In this document: piece after piece, positions 13,812 through 25,912 of the stretch | How the letters are laid out: the number at the start of each line of letters is the position of its first letter | Numbering within the stretch: the stretch's first letter is position 1 | Source: Acanthopleura granulata | Lineage: Eukaryota; Mollusca; Polyplacophora; Chitonida; Chitonidae | DNA: 64,000 nt | Direction: 5' to 3' | Assembly (NCBI GenBank): GCA_016165875.1 | Contig: JABBOT010000023.1 | Location: 2,480,001-2,544,000, forward strand | The notes under the pieces: model-generated | Databases searched by the model: none | Told to the model about the DNA's origin: nothing | The model's input: only the letters and a program-made list of their open reading frames with translations | Translations under genes and position numbers: made by a program

Positions 13812-14751
13812 CAGAAAGAAGAGAGAAGAAAGGATTATGACTTATCATCAGCCCAATAACATTGCAGCCTCTTCCAGTGAGAGAGAAAGAATGAATGTTT
13901 GTGCATGTATCATCCCAATAAATGGAAGAATATATATAATTTTAACAATCTGCGCGACCTTAGGTTGTAAGACATGGTAAAATAAGGCGTTAAAATCAAT
14001 TAAATAACTGAAAAATATTGGTCAAGGACATGCAGTGCATGTTTTGTAGACATTCATGTCGAAACAACCAAACATTTCAGCCGGAAAGTAGCACACCCTT
14101 CTCCTCCACACTATAGCCACATCTGCTCCGGACATTTCCACAAAAACCTACAACGAGAAAGTACATATAGTTCCTTCTTTAATTAAATATTTAAATGTGG
14201 CGGATGCAAAAGAGTTCTTTAATTGTTAACCGCTACTCCAGTCTCCGTCTGTGTTTCGATCTCTTGTGCACATTTCGGCATATACGTTTCTTCTTTCCAT
14301 CTATCTTCGGAAATTATTTGAGGTATGTATTTGCGCACTTGCAGTAAAGTTCGAGCAATGCACCAAGTGTTTTGACCATTGGTAAAACGTAAAAATATAT
14401 ATATATCTATATGAAGCGCCTGTTACATGGCACTTATATACATTCAGTTTATATGACTGGAATGTCCCAAGAGCTCAGACGTTACAACAGCTAAACGGGC
14501 ATGTCCGCCATGACAATTACAAAGGGGCAATACTCTGCATTGGTGTCACATCCGGGTTCACATCGCCAAACTAGACTAGACTGGTGCTTGGCCCAAGGCT
14601 AAGCTGTATGTGAACAAAATTTCATCCAAATCTGTCAAAAACGTTTTACCGAAATTTTTTGTGACATACAGGCAAGTAAACGCAAGCAAAAACACAAGGC
14701 CTTTAGGGAAAGTATTCACAACAATATATTGTAAGTCAGAGAATTTATATA

Positions 14752-14886
14752 TTCATTTATTTATCTATTTCATTGATGCTCAAGAATATTTCACTTATGT
14801 GGCAAGCATTGTGGTGGGAGGAAACCGGACAGAGCCACGACCACGACCACGACCCACGACCATCCGCAGGTTGCTGGCAGATCCAT
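14752..14886 (-). mobile_element. tRNA-derived SINE, group A, fragment
   Basis: On the plus strand it begins with the reversed ATTT tail, then CTCAAGAATATTTCACTTATG and the body up to CATCCGCAGGTTGCTGGC. The head is absent. A local (CGACCA)n expansion lies at about 14838-14860. Confidence 0.8.
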
Positions 14887-14959
14887 GCCACGGAAAACGA
14901 ATCCCCTATAAACAAAAAACAATTCAGCGAAGAACTCTGTAAATTACATTCTAAAGCTA

Positions 14960-16290
14960 TATAGTATGCGGAAGCTCTAGGTATGATACGTTGACTGTGT
15001 TAACAACTATTAATAATCTAGCTTCCCCAACACCTGAAATAAATACCACGCTTATATATAGTTGCTCCATTGAACCAAAATCAGTTTATATAATTCCTGG
15101 AACCGTTATATCTCCGGATGATGGGTGATCCCGTTTCCCCATACATGTGATACTGCTTTGCCGACGTGGTGGCGACCCATACCTGTGTGTAGTGATATCA
15201 AACAAGACCTTCGTGAGTGTGGACCGATACCCTCAGGGGGATACCCGAAATACCCATTTTGGTATCTTTTTGTGGCAATAACGTTTCTAATCAAATCTCG
15301 GATGCAATTGAACGAAACCCAGGCCGTTAAGCTACACATACTGTGTAGCACTCATGCCGCAGGGCTTCTGTTAATATGGCTGATGCGTGCAGAGGACATT
15401 ACACAAGTCTCATTTGGCCGACATGCATGCAGTTCTATGGCTGTCCCTGGTTTTATGTTCATTGTCATCGATTGTAGAGAGCTTTAAGATTAACTACACA
15501 GGCCAGTTTATATATCAGCCAGTGATAGCTCTCGATCTTACTCACATCATGAACACGTTGTTAGGTGATCACGGCGGAATACCATTCTGAAACGAAGCAT
15601 CCCTTATCTGTTAGAGCTCTGCGTCAAAATCACGGTCTATTTTCACACTAAAAACTCAGTCGAACCGACTACATATATCCAGATAATATGCCTATGAAAT
15701 CCATCAAAGAACGTAGGGGAATTGGTGATCTTTGAGGTAGAAAATAAAAAACAAAAAATAAAAAGCATATCACCACTTTCGTCAAATACTTTTAGAAATT
15801 ATTTTTACACATGGCATATAGAAGAGAACACAGAGATCTCGGAATGTCAGAAAATTTGTTCAGCACATACATGTAATGTGCATAGGCCATAAATGTTCAT
15901 GATGACGTGTATATAGATCAAAATTATACATCATTCTATACATTAACCATTTATTTTTGTGTAGATGTATTTATCAAAAAATGCAAGAAGAATAGATATC
16001 TCGTTGATAAAGGAATACATGACTTGCATTGGTGGACATGAGTGATGATGAGGACTAAAGAATTCCATGCTGTCACATGAAATGTAGCTTTCATTACATG
16101 TATGTGCACTGGACCATGAAATTCTTTTGTAAGAGATCCGACATGGCCGCTGTAGTGCAGGTCATCCAAGTCGTGTGTGAGGAGAATATTGACAGGCTTG
16201 GATGCACACAATGAGGACGATATGCACATGCACACACTCGCATTATGAGCAAGCGAATTTTGCAATGGCAGCAAAAGGCAGTATGATTGT
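14960..16290. other. intergenic, no gene recognised
   Basis: It contains a 120-codon plus-strand ORF at 15125-15487 and a 132-codon minus-strand ORF at 15951-16349. Neither has a recognisable domain and the latter runs into a SINE fragment, so neither is called as a gene. Confidence 0.5.
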
Positions 16291-16294
16291 ATTC

Positions 16295-16423
16295 GTATGT
16301 ATGTGTGTATACTTGGGTTTAATGACATGTTCGACCATTTTCCAGTCATATGACGATGCGGAGTCCTAAGAGTTCATATCTACTGTGTCTTCCGTTCAGG
16401 AGGAGCCCGTGCCGCCAAAGTGC
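16295..16423 (-). mobile_element. SINE fragment, group C
   Basis: Matches the left part of the copy at 49.68 kb: CTTGGGTTTAA, TTTTCCAGTCATATGACGATG, the TACTGTGTCTTC segment and TGCCGCCAAAGTGC in the same order. Only the 3' half of the element is present. Confidence 0.65.
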
Positions 16424-16429
16424 CATAAA

Positions 16430-19400
16430 TGTGTAATTTCACCTGTGCGATCGTTTGACAGACGTTTGATCACCCATTGGATCCTGTGGTCACATGCATG
16501 CTTTCGACGGGTAAACTGAATTGTTGTAATACAAAAATGGCCAGAGCACAGGCGTCCATTGTTCATCTGATGGGTGAATATAGTCACTGATGGCAAGAGA
16601 ACAATATAACCCGCACAAAGACGCATGCCTTGTTGTTATGGTAACATTGCACCAATCAGTCAGGAAAAGCACGCACGTGTTATGTAGGGCTAAAATGTTA
16701 AAGGGAAAGAAAACGTACACATGTTGTAAAGCATCAGAAGAATACCTTTACTCAGTTTTGCTTTAATTTCGGTTCATCTAATTCAATACAACCTAGGGTG
16801 TAGATTGAAAGAGGGACTTTATGGACCATATTGGTGTATTGAATATATATCGTCTATGACGTCACACCTTCAGGTTCAGTTCTGAATACAATGCGTCATG
16901 AAACCCACTTTATAGTCCAAACATTTGGCTGCACTTGATTCCTGGAAATCCTGTGAAACTATTTTTACGTACACACTTATTTATGGTCTTTCTATGGACG
17001 ATTACTTCCTTTTTTTGTTTTGTTTTCCTCAAACATTTTGTTAGGTTTACCAGAACCAAAATGTTAACAATTATGTAGAAGGTTGACTAAGTCCAGAATG
17101 TTAACAATTCTGCAGAAGGATTACTTAATTACAATAATGGCAATATAACACAAGGAAGGAAATGTTAAAGTGAAGAGAACAAGTCAGCAAGACGGAAGAT
17201 GGAGAGCTGTACAGAAGACAGAAGGGGATACGCGCGGAATAAATGCGAATGGTGCATGGGAGAAGCGGCCGATAGTGATACACCACGTATGTCTATATTT
17301 ATTACCCACGTGTCCAGGATTTGTGTCAGACAAACAAACAGTTTTAACATGCCCCGGCTCGAACTCATTACTAATGATTAACGGCATCAGACGTATATGG
17401 TTGTACACATGTTTGCCCAGCTGTAAATAGATGAGGAAACCTTACTCTTTGCACTATAAGGTAAACATGTAAATACCGTTACCTCGTTAGCGGTAAAGAA
17501 CGGAGAGGATTTAGAAGTCTGCGTAGATGTATGGCTTCAACACTTGTGTTTCCATGCAGACAACAACATAGTGTTTATAAACTCGAAAACACTTTCGGCG
17601 TTTGGCTTCACTGATAAGGTAATTGATTTCTGTCTGGATTGAGCACGTCCCGGATCTGTTGTGTAGTATATGTAGTTCATGACATGCGCAAAAGAGCCTT
17701 TCATGTACACTGATCCGGCTCTTAACAAGTGTTCACGCAGTCTTCTTCAAACACACTTTAAGAGTAGAAAACCACATGTGAACTCAGTCTGTAGAGATGT
17801 AGATTTATAGGTACGGGTCAGACAGATTTGGCCTCTGACAGACGTTCCTTTGCCTTCTTACGTCGCATTAATTATTTAAGAGAGCCCATGATTACGCAAT
17901 CCCACGCTATAATAGGCCACATTCAAGACTTTAAGTGGGCCGAATTGGCTATTAGTATTGGGAAGAGAAAAAAGGGCCCTTTACAATGTGAAGGTGAAGT
18001 TTCAATGCTACCTTTTTTGAAGTGTCACAAATTGTGAATCCTCGATGTATCATGACAAGAAAAACCATGCAAACTCACAGCCCGTGCTCCGAGGCCTGAC
18101 ACGGCTATTTATATGCGTGCTTCTCTTCCATGCAGTCCTAAAGCATGAGCGGCCAAAGAAGATCCAACATGTGCCATTTTAAATCGTTGGCGTATGAATC
18201 GGTCAGAATTGAACCTGTAGGGAAGCGGGTGTCCGTATAACCCCAATTTAGTGCAATGGTCTGCACCCAGACCAATGGGAGAGTCATTGTCTGAAGTCGG
18301 GCGGTGTTTTATGTTGCCACATTGATCTGTGAAGCGTCATGCCTTCTAGGTGTTTAAGTTTTATGTTATGGGCCTACATTCCAGTATAATAAGTGCTTCT
18401 GGGTACTCTTACAAGCTACTGAGAACACATTATAGGCTCCGAACAAGGTGTACAGGCAAAATAAACTCGGTTCTGTGCACGTGTGTATCTTTGAATGACA
18501 TCTACCCAACTAAATTTATTTCGACGTGGCTTTCCTGAACTAAATGCATATAGTGACTAAACTGTTCCAGTATTATATCATGAGTGTAATTTATAGGACA
18601 TGTATGGCCTCTGTCTTCATTCCAACATACACGAAGCCAGCACGGGGTGACCTTATAGAAAATCTTTTGACCTTTGTGTTCGAATTGCATGCTTGTTCCG
18701 CAAAGAATAAGTTGTTTTAATAATGCACACGTCACGCTTTTTTAATTCAACTCAAAAATTCCTATAGGAATTGGGTGTTATATTTTTAAAATTTTCACTT
18801 TGGTTTTCTGTTGTTCTGTAGCTGCAAACATGCTGCACACATCAAACTCACTTAATATCCACTTAGAGCTATCATGGTGAGAATTTTCAATCGCCGCCTA
18901 CATTTTGAAAAACACCCGAGGCGCTCGGCTAACACGAACTCAATAGGCCTAGTCCAAAGTGCACGTAGATGACTCAGTGGGAGATGCTGTCTTGGTTCCT
19001 AAATTACAATCTAGATATTGGGTATCTGAATTGTTCGCGTGTCTTGGAGGAAGGTATGCATATATATATATATATATATATATACGTTTTCATATGGAAA
19101 CAGTGCTTTCGTCATGTCGCCACTTTTTATCTGCTGTTACATCACACAAGAACACCTCCTGACACCAAGCGCTGACATATATATACGGTAAGCCAAGGCT
19201 TAGGGAGATGTTACTGTGATATGGGAGACTCAGAGCTTATTTCATTTAGGAGATACATGTTTGAGGTGTTCACCTTCCGTATACAGACTTGTATCCATAT
19301 ATAGATAACGATTTACTGACCTTTTTAACGCTCCTCCTGCAAAATGACTATGTAGTTTATACCGTAAAGTGTCTTAAAAATAACGGAAAGGTTGATTTTT

Positions 19401-19960
19401 GGAGAACTTTAGTTAAATATCGAAGGAGTGAAAGTGTAAATTTTAAGTCATTTTGTTCCTTTGTGTGCACCAGTTCTGTTCTGTTCTGTGAGGCATCCGT
19501 CTATAACTTTATTAATTCTGTCTCTACATGTTCTCTTTGAAACTACATGTTATAGCTCGTTGAAATCCCTGCGCCACATCTTAGTACAGGCTGATATATG
19601 TGCTTCTTGTCTACCGGGTGTGAAGTCTATTGTCATTTCAGAGCTTGTTACGTTGGAAAATATTGGCAATACCTGCACGTATCGGGGAACTATTGTCATT
19701 AAAGTTGATTAATATTTTCCACCAAATCTTTGTCTTCTTTACATAATGATTAATGGACAGAGGATAGAATAATTAAGTTTCATAATGGGAATTCTTCCAT
19801 CTGGCCACGCGTGTATCAGACTAACGTGGGAGTATTTCCTCCCCAAACAGGAAGTGCATATATTGAAGCCGGAAGACGCGAGGAAAACTCGCGAATTTAT
19901 GTCACCCGAGACTCAGCCTAATGACATTGTACATATGTACCATTAGTTTCCAATGGAATA
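16430..19960. other. intergenic, no gene recognised
   Basis: AT-rich DNA. An imperfect ~40-bp direct duplication containing AATGTTAACAATT lies at 17056-17130 and a (TA)n tract at about 19058-19084. No supported exon. Confidence 0.5.
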
Positions 19961-19965
19961 TAGGG

Positions 19966-20135
19966 CTCTTTATTGATTTGATTGTTGTTTAAGGCCAAAC
20001 CCAAAAATTTTCACTCATGCAATAGCAGTCAATATTATGGGTTTATAAAACCTAGCTGAGTACCTTTGGGAAAACCATGCATCGGCCTTTGGCAAATTGC
20101 CCACCGGGATGAAAGACATGTGGTCTGGCAAAAAC
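19966..20135 (-). mobile_element. SINE fragment, group B (probable)
   Basis: It shares with the copy at 34.6 kb the order of an AT-rich end containing GATTTGAT(A/T)GTTGTTTA, then an ACCA-ATCGGCCTTTGGCAA segment corresponding to ACCACCGACCTTTGACGA. Divergent, so the assignment is moderate. Confidence 0.4.
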
Positions 20136-21310
20136 CTTCGACTGCGTGAAGAGACGACCGTCAATGGCATCTGACAGTCATCAGGGCCCCTTACGTATGA
20201 ACAGGTGAGCTCTTCGACAAGATTCCGTCGCGTAGCAAGTGCCTGACAATTATTCAGTAAGGTATATAACTCTCCACACGTACACGCTTATAGATGAAAT
20301 AAATTAATTCTGGTGTATACGTATTTTAAGGACCTGCAAACAAAATCCATATACCGGTATAAGTATGTAGAAAAGAAGTACGTTTAAACTGTTAAGAATG
20401 TGTACTATACTTCAAGATCATTAATATTTAAACAATATGTGTAAACTATTTTATTAAATTATCAGCCGTAAAGAGAGAATTTACCTTATATATAGATATA
20501 CCAAAACTGTGTATATAGATAGCAGGTGGGTTAATATATATCTAAAATATAAAATTTGAAAATCAGCGTTAACGGGGACCATCATGTCATATACTCTCTA
20601 TATACACTCGGCGCTGGAACAAGTCATTGATTATCATTTATTTCATTTAACCTTTATGCTCTGCAGAAGATTATTTCTCCCTAATACCTAAGTGTCCGGT
20701 ATCAGCTTTATGGGTGGTGCCCGGGATACCGGATTGAGCACAATTGTAACCATCACTAGTTACCCAACATGCAGGAACTGGATAAGAACTTGCTATACCT
20801 CGGTATAACCCATCCGGAACCAAGTTGGGCTCCACGTGGGGACCACGATAGGGCCTACCCGCAACTGTGCTGGCCAAAACGGACCGGACACGTAGTGTCT
20901 TTTTGTGTGACACCCAAATAAACCGCACTAGGCCCCACGTTGGGGCCAGGTATAAGTGTGTGGCGACTAGGTTACAGCCCAACTGGTAGGCTGACCAAAA
21001 ACTTACATTGTTCTCAGTTAGATAGTGTCCTGTTCATGACAGGCGTATAATTCAATTTCCTTACGAACTCTAAAAAAGAGTTTTAAGAAAAGGAACACCT
21101 ACTTGGAACCTATAAAGCCTTGTTTGGGGACATTTAAATGAGGAAACGGCAAGCAGCAAGGTTATACTCTTAGGTGATGGTATAAGACATAGGTTCTTGG
21201 TATCTAGGCCCTATTCCATTTTGCACACAACGTGCATGTACACTCGTTCACAAACCATACGACATGGTTAAATGTGCAGATTGTCTTCTGGCGTTTCACA
21301 AGCATGCAGT
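20136..21310. other. intergenic, no gene recognised
   Basis: The block at 20.69-20.99 kb is richer in G+C than its surroundings and resembles decayed interspersed repeat, with GGGCCCCACG-type words. No gene can be supported. Confidence 0.4.
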
Positions 21311-21314
21311 GGAC

Positions 21315-21576
21315 CTAGTGGTCATTCTCAGCACTGAGAGATTAAAACAAGGAAATAGGGCTGGTCGGCCTGGTATCAAGATCTGTATAATGTGACTGGG
21401 TGGGATGTCATGTCTGGTGTCTTCAGCATGATGTTCTAGTGGGGGCAGCACTTTGGCGTCCTGGACTCGCCCTGCCACAAGAAGACACAGTATATATACA
21501 TTCCAAGGACTCCTTGTCGTCATGTGACTGAAAAATTGTTCAGTACGACGTAAAACCCAAGCGTAAATATATACAA
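21315..21576 (+). mobile_element. tRNA-derived SINE, group C, head missing
   Basis: Shares long colinear segments with the copy at 23.31 kb: CACTGAGAGATTAAAACAAGG, TGTCATGTCTGGTGTCTTC, CACAAGAAGACACAGTAT, and the end CGTAAAACCCAAGCGTA. The tRNA-like head is absent. Confidence 0.75.
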
Positions 21577-21819
21577 AGCATTCAGTACCAGCTGGGGAAC
21601 CATCCATAGGCAAATATTAAAGCAATACGCAGGAATCGTTTTAGGATTGGATTAGCTTTAACAAATTTACAAGTTTTTGACGAATACGAAATATGTTATA
21701 ACAGATTATTAAACCGTTTTTACAATTAAATCAGTTGTCAAATCGTTATAAAGAACTGACAAATTAGCCTTCGTTCAAGCGCTGGGCTATGCACATGTGT
21801 GTATGTACGCAAGCTCGCT

Positions 21820-21832
21820 GTTCCCAGGTAAC
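21820..21832 (+). promoter_or_regulatory. X-box-like RFX site upstream of RIIAD1
   Basis: GTTCCCAGGTAAC fits the RFX X-box pattern RYYNYY-N-RRNRAC with a one-base spacer and lies 80 bp before the RIIAD1 ATG, within the distance typical of X-boxes of ciliary genes. The pattern is degenerate and occurs often by chance; the position next to a gene with ciliary/sperm-tail-type relatives gives it weight. Confidence 0.45.
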
Positions 21833-21911
21833 AGCGGTTGCGCACTAACAGCAGAGTTATCGCTCCTGGTATATATGTCGTCGCCAGGGATTTTTCTGAT
21901 AAACAACGGAA

Positions 21912-24900
21912 ATGGCGAATCAACCGCAACACACCGCACCAGAAGGAATGGAGGCTTATGATTTAGGAGGCCCTGGGGACTTAGGTGCCCTTAGCAAAGA
22001 ACAGCAACAAAAACTGAACGATTTCAAGGTACAGGATACATTGTGAAGCTTTGTTGTTCTATTTCATGGTAACGTCGCACCGAGTGACCAGTATTCGATA
22101 TAGCTGTGGCACTTATCAAGAGTAAGTAATTTGTGGATAAGCTCGTAATTTCGTGGGTTTTTTTTCCAGATTAAAACCAGAATAGACAATGAAAAATTCT
22201 TGAGAGATCATCCAGAAGTGGAATGTCTACTGGCCGGATTCTTGGGGTAAGCACTGTGATTTATAATTCTGACAGTTAAAACATTGACATGTTGTATAAG
22301 ACTAATACGGTAAGGGTAATCTTTGTTATTGCAGTTATGACACGATTTATATCATCATCAGATTATGTGATTAAAGTTAAAATTGCCAGTCTGGTTTTTT
22401 ATAATGCTTCCAGGCCTTTGCATATTTAAAACAACCAAAAGCAGCCACTTAATATTCCTAGCACAGCTAGCTTGTCGCCCACGTACGTTATCGTAGTGCC
22501 CAGCACCGGTCTTACAGAAGTCCACTGTGAAAATTTCACTACAAATAACAGCTCGAACCCTGCCTTACATTTGGTATGAGCAGAGCCGATTTCTTGAGTC
22601 ATCTGGTTTGTAGAAACAGCAAAGTCAGCACCGGTAAACCATCTTTCAGCAGTAATGCAGCCAGTTAAACTTTTGAACCAAACTTTTCGAGCCAATGTCA
22701 CCATGTCTTGAATTCAAACTTTTTGCAGGGTGTGGGCCACGAAAATTTTATCCCACCCTACACATACTCATGCGCTATACAGAGTATGTGTAGGGTGGTA
22801 TAAAATTTTCGCTGCCCAACACATCCCAGAATGTTTGAATGCAAGACATGGCGAACGTTGGCTCAAAAATCCTGGTTCAAAAGTTTAAATATCTGGATTA
22901 GTTTTGAAAGAAGGTTTACTGGCCCCAGCTTTGGCAGTTTTACGTTCTGGTTGACTCAAGGAATCGGCTCTGCTCATATCAAATGTAAGGTAGGGTTTCA
23001 GCTGTTATTTGTAGTGAAATTTTCACTGTGAACCTCTATGGGACCGGTGCTGAGTGCTACAGTAACATACATAGGCGACCAGCTAGGTGTGCTATATATT
23101 CCAGGAAGGTTATCAGTTATTAGAAAGGATGTGTCATTTTATTTGTTTAGCAGTCTACACATATTATGTTATTTTGCATTGGGTGCACTTAACAAGCATG
23201 GTGAGGAAATTTCTATAGGTCTTGCTGCCATGAGGTGCACATGTAACACGGTATTTTCACAGCTATGTACTTTATTGCTACAAACCCATGTCTCAGTACG
23301 TAGAAGACCACCTTAGTGGCCTAGTTATTAGAGCGTCCGTCTCAAGGTTGTGAGATCTGGGATCAGTCCCGGGTCAGGTCATACCAGAGACTTTAAATAT
23401 GGTACTTGTTGCTGCCTTGCTTGTGCTTGACACTGAGGGGTTAGAGCAAGGAAACAGGACTGGTCGGTCCTGTGTCAGTATAATGTGACTAGGTGAGGTG
23501 TCATGTCTGGTGTCTTCGACATGATGCTTCAGTGGCACCAACACTTTGGCAGCATGGACTCGCCCTTGCCACAAGCAGACACAGCATATCTACATTATAA
23601 GGACTCCTCATCATCGTATGACTGAAAACTCATGACTTAAATCGTAGGACGTAAAACCCAAGCATACACACATACTTTGCTCAGAATTCTGATATAAGAC
23701 ATCCAGGTACAACCAACACTGAGTAACTTGCACTTCACTCATGGAACATCAGTTATATGTCATGAACTAAAGGTTTCGAGATGAGTCATAAGTTGGAAAT
23801 GTCGTGCTAGGCTTTATGTGTGAATAAAAAGAGTTTACCATTGAATATATGAATCTAAAAAAGTATCATTTGCAAGTACTAATTAGTGTAAAAGATGTTT
23901 TAAAAATACTTCATTTTTTGAAATTATTTTCTTTGTTTCAGACAAGTTCTGTTGAAACGTCCAGATGACATCAGAGAATTTGCTGCAGGTATGCTAGGCT
24001 CATGCATGGAAGTTTTGTTATGAAATAGAATGATTCAAACAAACAGGTGGGAGAGTGGCCCTTTGTATTTCACAAAGAACAGCAGAACTGTATGTGCTTG
24101 TTAAAGGGCATCATATTTCTCCACTAGGCCAGGCTTTTTATATAATGGAAAGTGATGAGACCATTTTCTAATGACAGGTTGTGTTACCCACAACAAAGGG
24201 TTGTTTAAAATGAAAAACATTGCATGTTCTAGGTTAGATGTGCTAAAAAGGTTGCACAGTATTCTGTTTATTTTGATAAATTATTTTTTCTAACAGCCAC
24301 TACAGCATTGGAAACTGACATCTGACCTTGTGCCATCGATTAGCATGAAACGCAGCCATTCTGTCTAGATTGTGACATAATTGCTCTGAGCGTGGAACAC
24401 TCTTGTCATGTGAGACTGTAGTAAGCTGCTAATGTTGTGTTTATAACTTAAGTATATATCAAGAAACTTACTCCCGCCACAACACAATGGTCTGGAAATA
24501 CTTTGCAGTGTTGTTCACTCATGTACTTGTTGTAATTATATATTTATTTGTATCGATGTTTTTCGGCATACTCAAGAATATTTTGCTTATATGATGACGG
24601 CCAGCATTATGGCGAGAGGGAACCAGGCAGAACCCGGGGGAAACCCATGACCATCCGCAGATTGCTGGCAGAGAAAGACAGCATGAGCTGGACTTCAGCT
24701 CACAGTAACCTCATTGGTGGGAGGCTCGTAGGTCATTGTGCTACACTAGCGTGTTAAATGACAGAGCCATGAAGGTCCCCTTTTGTTATAATTAAAATAT
24801 ATATCATTAAAACAGTGTGCTGTCCCTGTGTTATTACTTGTTACATTGACAGACAACTCAGAACATTTACGTTACAGCTTATAAACAGCTGATATTTCCT

Positions 24901-25469
24901 AGCTCTCTGATTGGTCATTCCCACATAAACTTAAAACCATGGGCTCCCTCAGATCCTCAGACTGCAGCATAATTCACTTCAAACAAAGATAATTCAGCAA
25001 CAAATTCATACAATTTCAAACAGGTTTTTGCATTCAGAAGAGAATTTTATAATCTTTTTAATGAACAGTACCTCAGTCATGAGCTGTCTTGTACTTTAAG
25101 TAAGGCCTAACCTGACCAACCCTCCAAGCAGGCCCGCTTCTCTAAAATTCTTTAGAGAAGCGGGCTTTAGATAGTTTAGTATAATATATATTTTTTGTTT
25201 TTCTCTTAATGCTAATTTCTTTAAAATACATGTCTTTTTTCTTAACCAGAATATAAAGGATTTTTTAAGGATGGGTTAATTTGTTGTTAAGACATTACTC
25301 CAGTCCATCCAATACCAGATTGCTGCTGATACCAGATTGCTGCTGAACACATACCTGTTGTGTATTTCCAGACTATTTCACCAGTCCAGATCTCCCATCT
25401 ATTGTGGAAAAACAGCTGGAGGAGAGACAGATGAAACTCAAACACAACAATATTTTGAAGAACATTTAG
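21912..25469 (+). CDS. RIIAD1: RIIa domain-containing protein 1 (RIIAD1), 4 coding exons
   Basis: Coding exons are 21912-22028, 22170-22246, 23942-23988 and 25372-25469, joined at GT/AG sites with frame kept (39 codons; 25 codons + 2 nt; 1 nt + 15 codons + 1 nt; 2 nt + 31 codons + TAG), giving 112 aa. Residues about 35-95 carry the RIIa-like dimerisation/docking fold: LSKEQQQKLNDFK, then FLRDHPEVECLLAGFL, LLKRPDDIREFAADYF and a short basic C-terminus. This matches vertebrate RIIAD1 (about 92 aa) block by block, with a longer N-terminus here. Proteins with this fold pair as helices and dock AKAP-type amphipathic helices, often in cilia and sperm flagella; the ciliary role here is inferred. The start ATG is the first in the exon, in a GAAATGG context. 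Confidence 0.93.
22440..23100. repeat. ~650-bp imperfect palindrome in RIIAD1 intron 2
   Basis: Two diverged arms of about 320 bases are inverted around about 22775. Outer ends pair CGCCCACGTACGTTATCGTAG with its reverse form at about 23055-23075, and the centre forms a stem of ATCCCACCCTACACATACTC against GAGTATGTGTAGGGTGG with a 12-base loop. Each arm keeps an open frame reading inward to outward with IGSAH(T/I)KCK(A/V)GF(E/Q)LLFVVKFS. It looks like a fold-back element or an inverted duplication. Confidence 0.8.
23308..23672 (+). mobile_element. tRNA-derived SINE, group C, full length, in RIIAD1 intron 2
   Basis: The tRNA-like head has an A-box-like TGGCCTAGTTATTAGAGCG and a B-box-like GGGATCAGTCCCGGGT. 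The body includes GGTCGGTCCTGTGTCAGTAT and TGTCATGTCTGGTGTCTTCG; the end is ACGTAAAACCCAAGCATA. Other copies lie at 21.3, 16.3 and 49.7 kb. Confidence 0.8.
24538..24782 (-). mobile_element. tRNA-derived SINE, group A, full length, in RIIAD1 intron 3
   Basis: The reversed element begins with its tail and shared 3' module (ACTCAAGAATATTTTGCTTAT), continues through GGCCAGCATTATGGCG and CCATCCGCAGATTGCTGGCA, and ends in a tRNA-like head (minus strand CATGGCTCTGTCATTTAACACG). Confidence 0.85.
24961..25100 (+). repeat. copy A of a dispersed repeat (see 29.2 and 31.1 kb)
   Basis: TTCACTTCAAACAAAGATAA, the following CAATTTCAAAC segment and AATCTTTTTAATGAACAGTAC match, with scattered changes, the minus strand of the 165-codon ORF at 31105-31602. 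This is the shortest of three diverged copies. Confidence 0.7.
25132..25165. repeat. perfect 15-bp stem, 4-nt loop hairpin
   Basis: GCCCGCTTCTCTAAA, loop ATTC, then the exact reverse complement. It lies in RIIAD1 intron 3, about 30 bp after repeat copy A, and may be a terminus of that or another element. Confidence 0.8.
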
Positions 25470-25610
25470 CTCAGCTAGAAGATGGTGTGCAGCAAAGACA
25501 TTGTGATACCAAGTATCTTACCATTGAATATGTTGTTTAAACATGCGCTGCATTTACAGTGTGTGGAATTCATCCTTCATCAGCAACTTGAATGTAGCTG
25601 TTTATGAATG

Positions 25611-25912
25611 GGGCTGTTGTGAGTTACACGTGGTGTATCTGTAGGTACTAGTATGTCATGCCATCAGCAGTCTGCATGTAACTATGAGTTGGGCTGTTGT
25701 GAGTTACATGTGATGTATCTGTAGGTATGTCATGCCATCAGCAGCCTGCCTGTAACTATGAGTGGGGCTGTTGTGAGTTACACGTGGTGTATCTGTAGGT
25801 ATGTCCTGCCATCAGCAACCTGCCTGTAATTGTGAGTGGGGCTGTTGTGTGTTACACGTGGTGTATCTGTAGGTATGTCCTGCCATCAGCAACCTGCCTG
25901 TAACAGTGAGTG
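25611..25912 (+). repeat. 74-bp tandem repeat, four units, in presumed RIIAD1 3' UTR
   Basis: Units start with GGGCTGTTGTGAGTTACA at 25611, 25691, 25765 and 25839. The first is 80 bp because of a 6-bp insertion (ACTAGT-like); the others are 74 bp. Each carries GTGTATCTGTAGGTATGTC(A/C)TGCCATCAGCA. It begins about 140 bp after the RIIAD1 stop codon. Confidence 0.92.

Noticed and set aside
15125..15487. 120-codon plus-strand ORF
   Set aside because: No domain, no conserved-looking motif, no convincing splice or polyadenylation context; ORFs of this length are expected by chance across 64 kb in six frames.
15951..16349. 132-codon minus-strand ORF
   Set aside because: It extends into a group C SINE fragment and contains no recognisable protein pattern.
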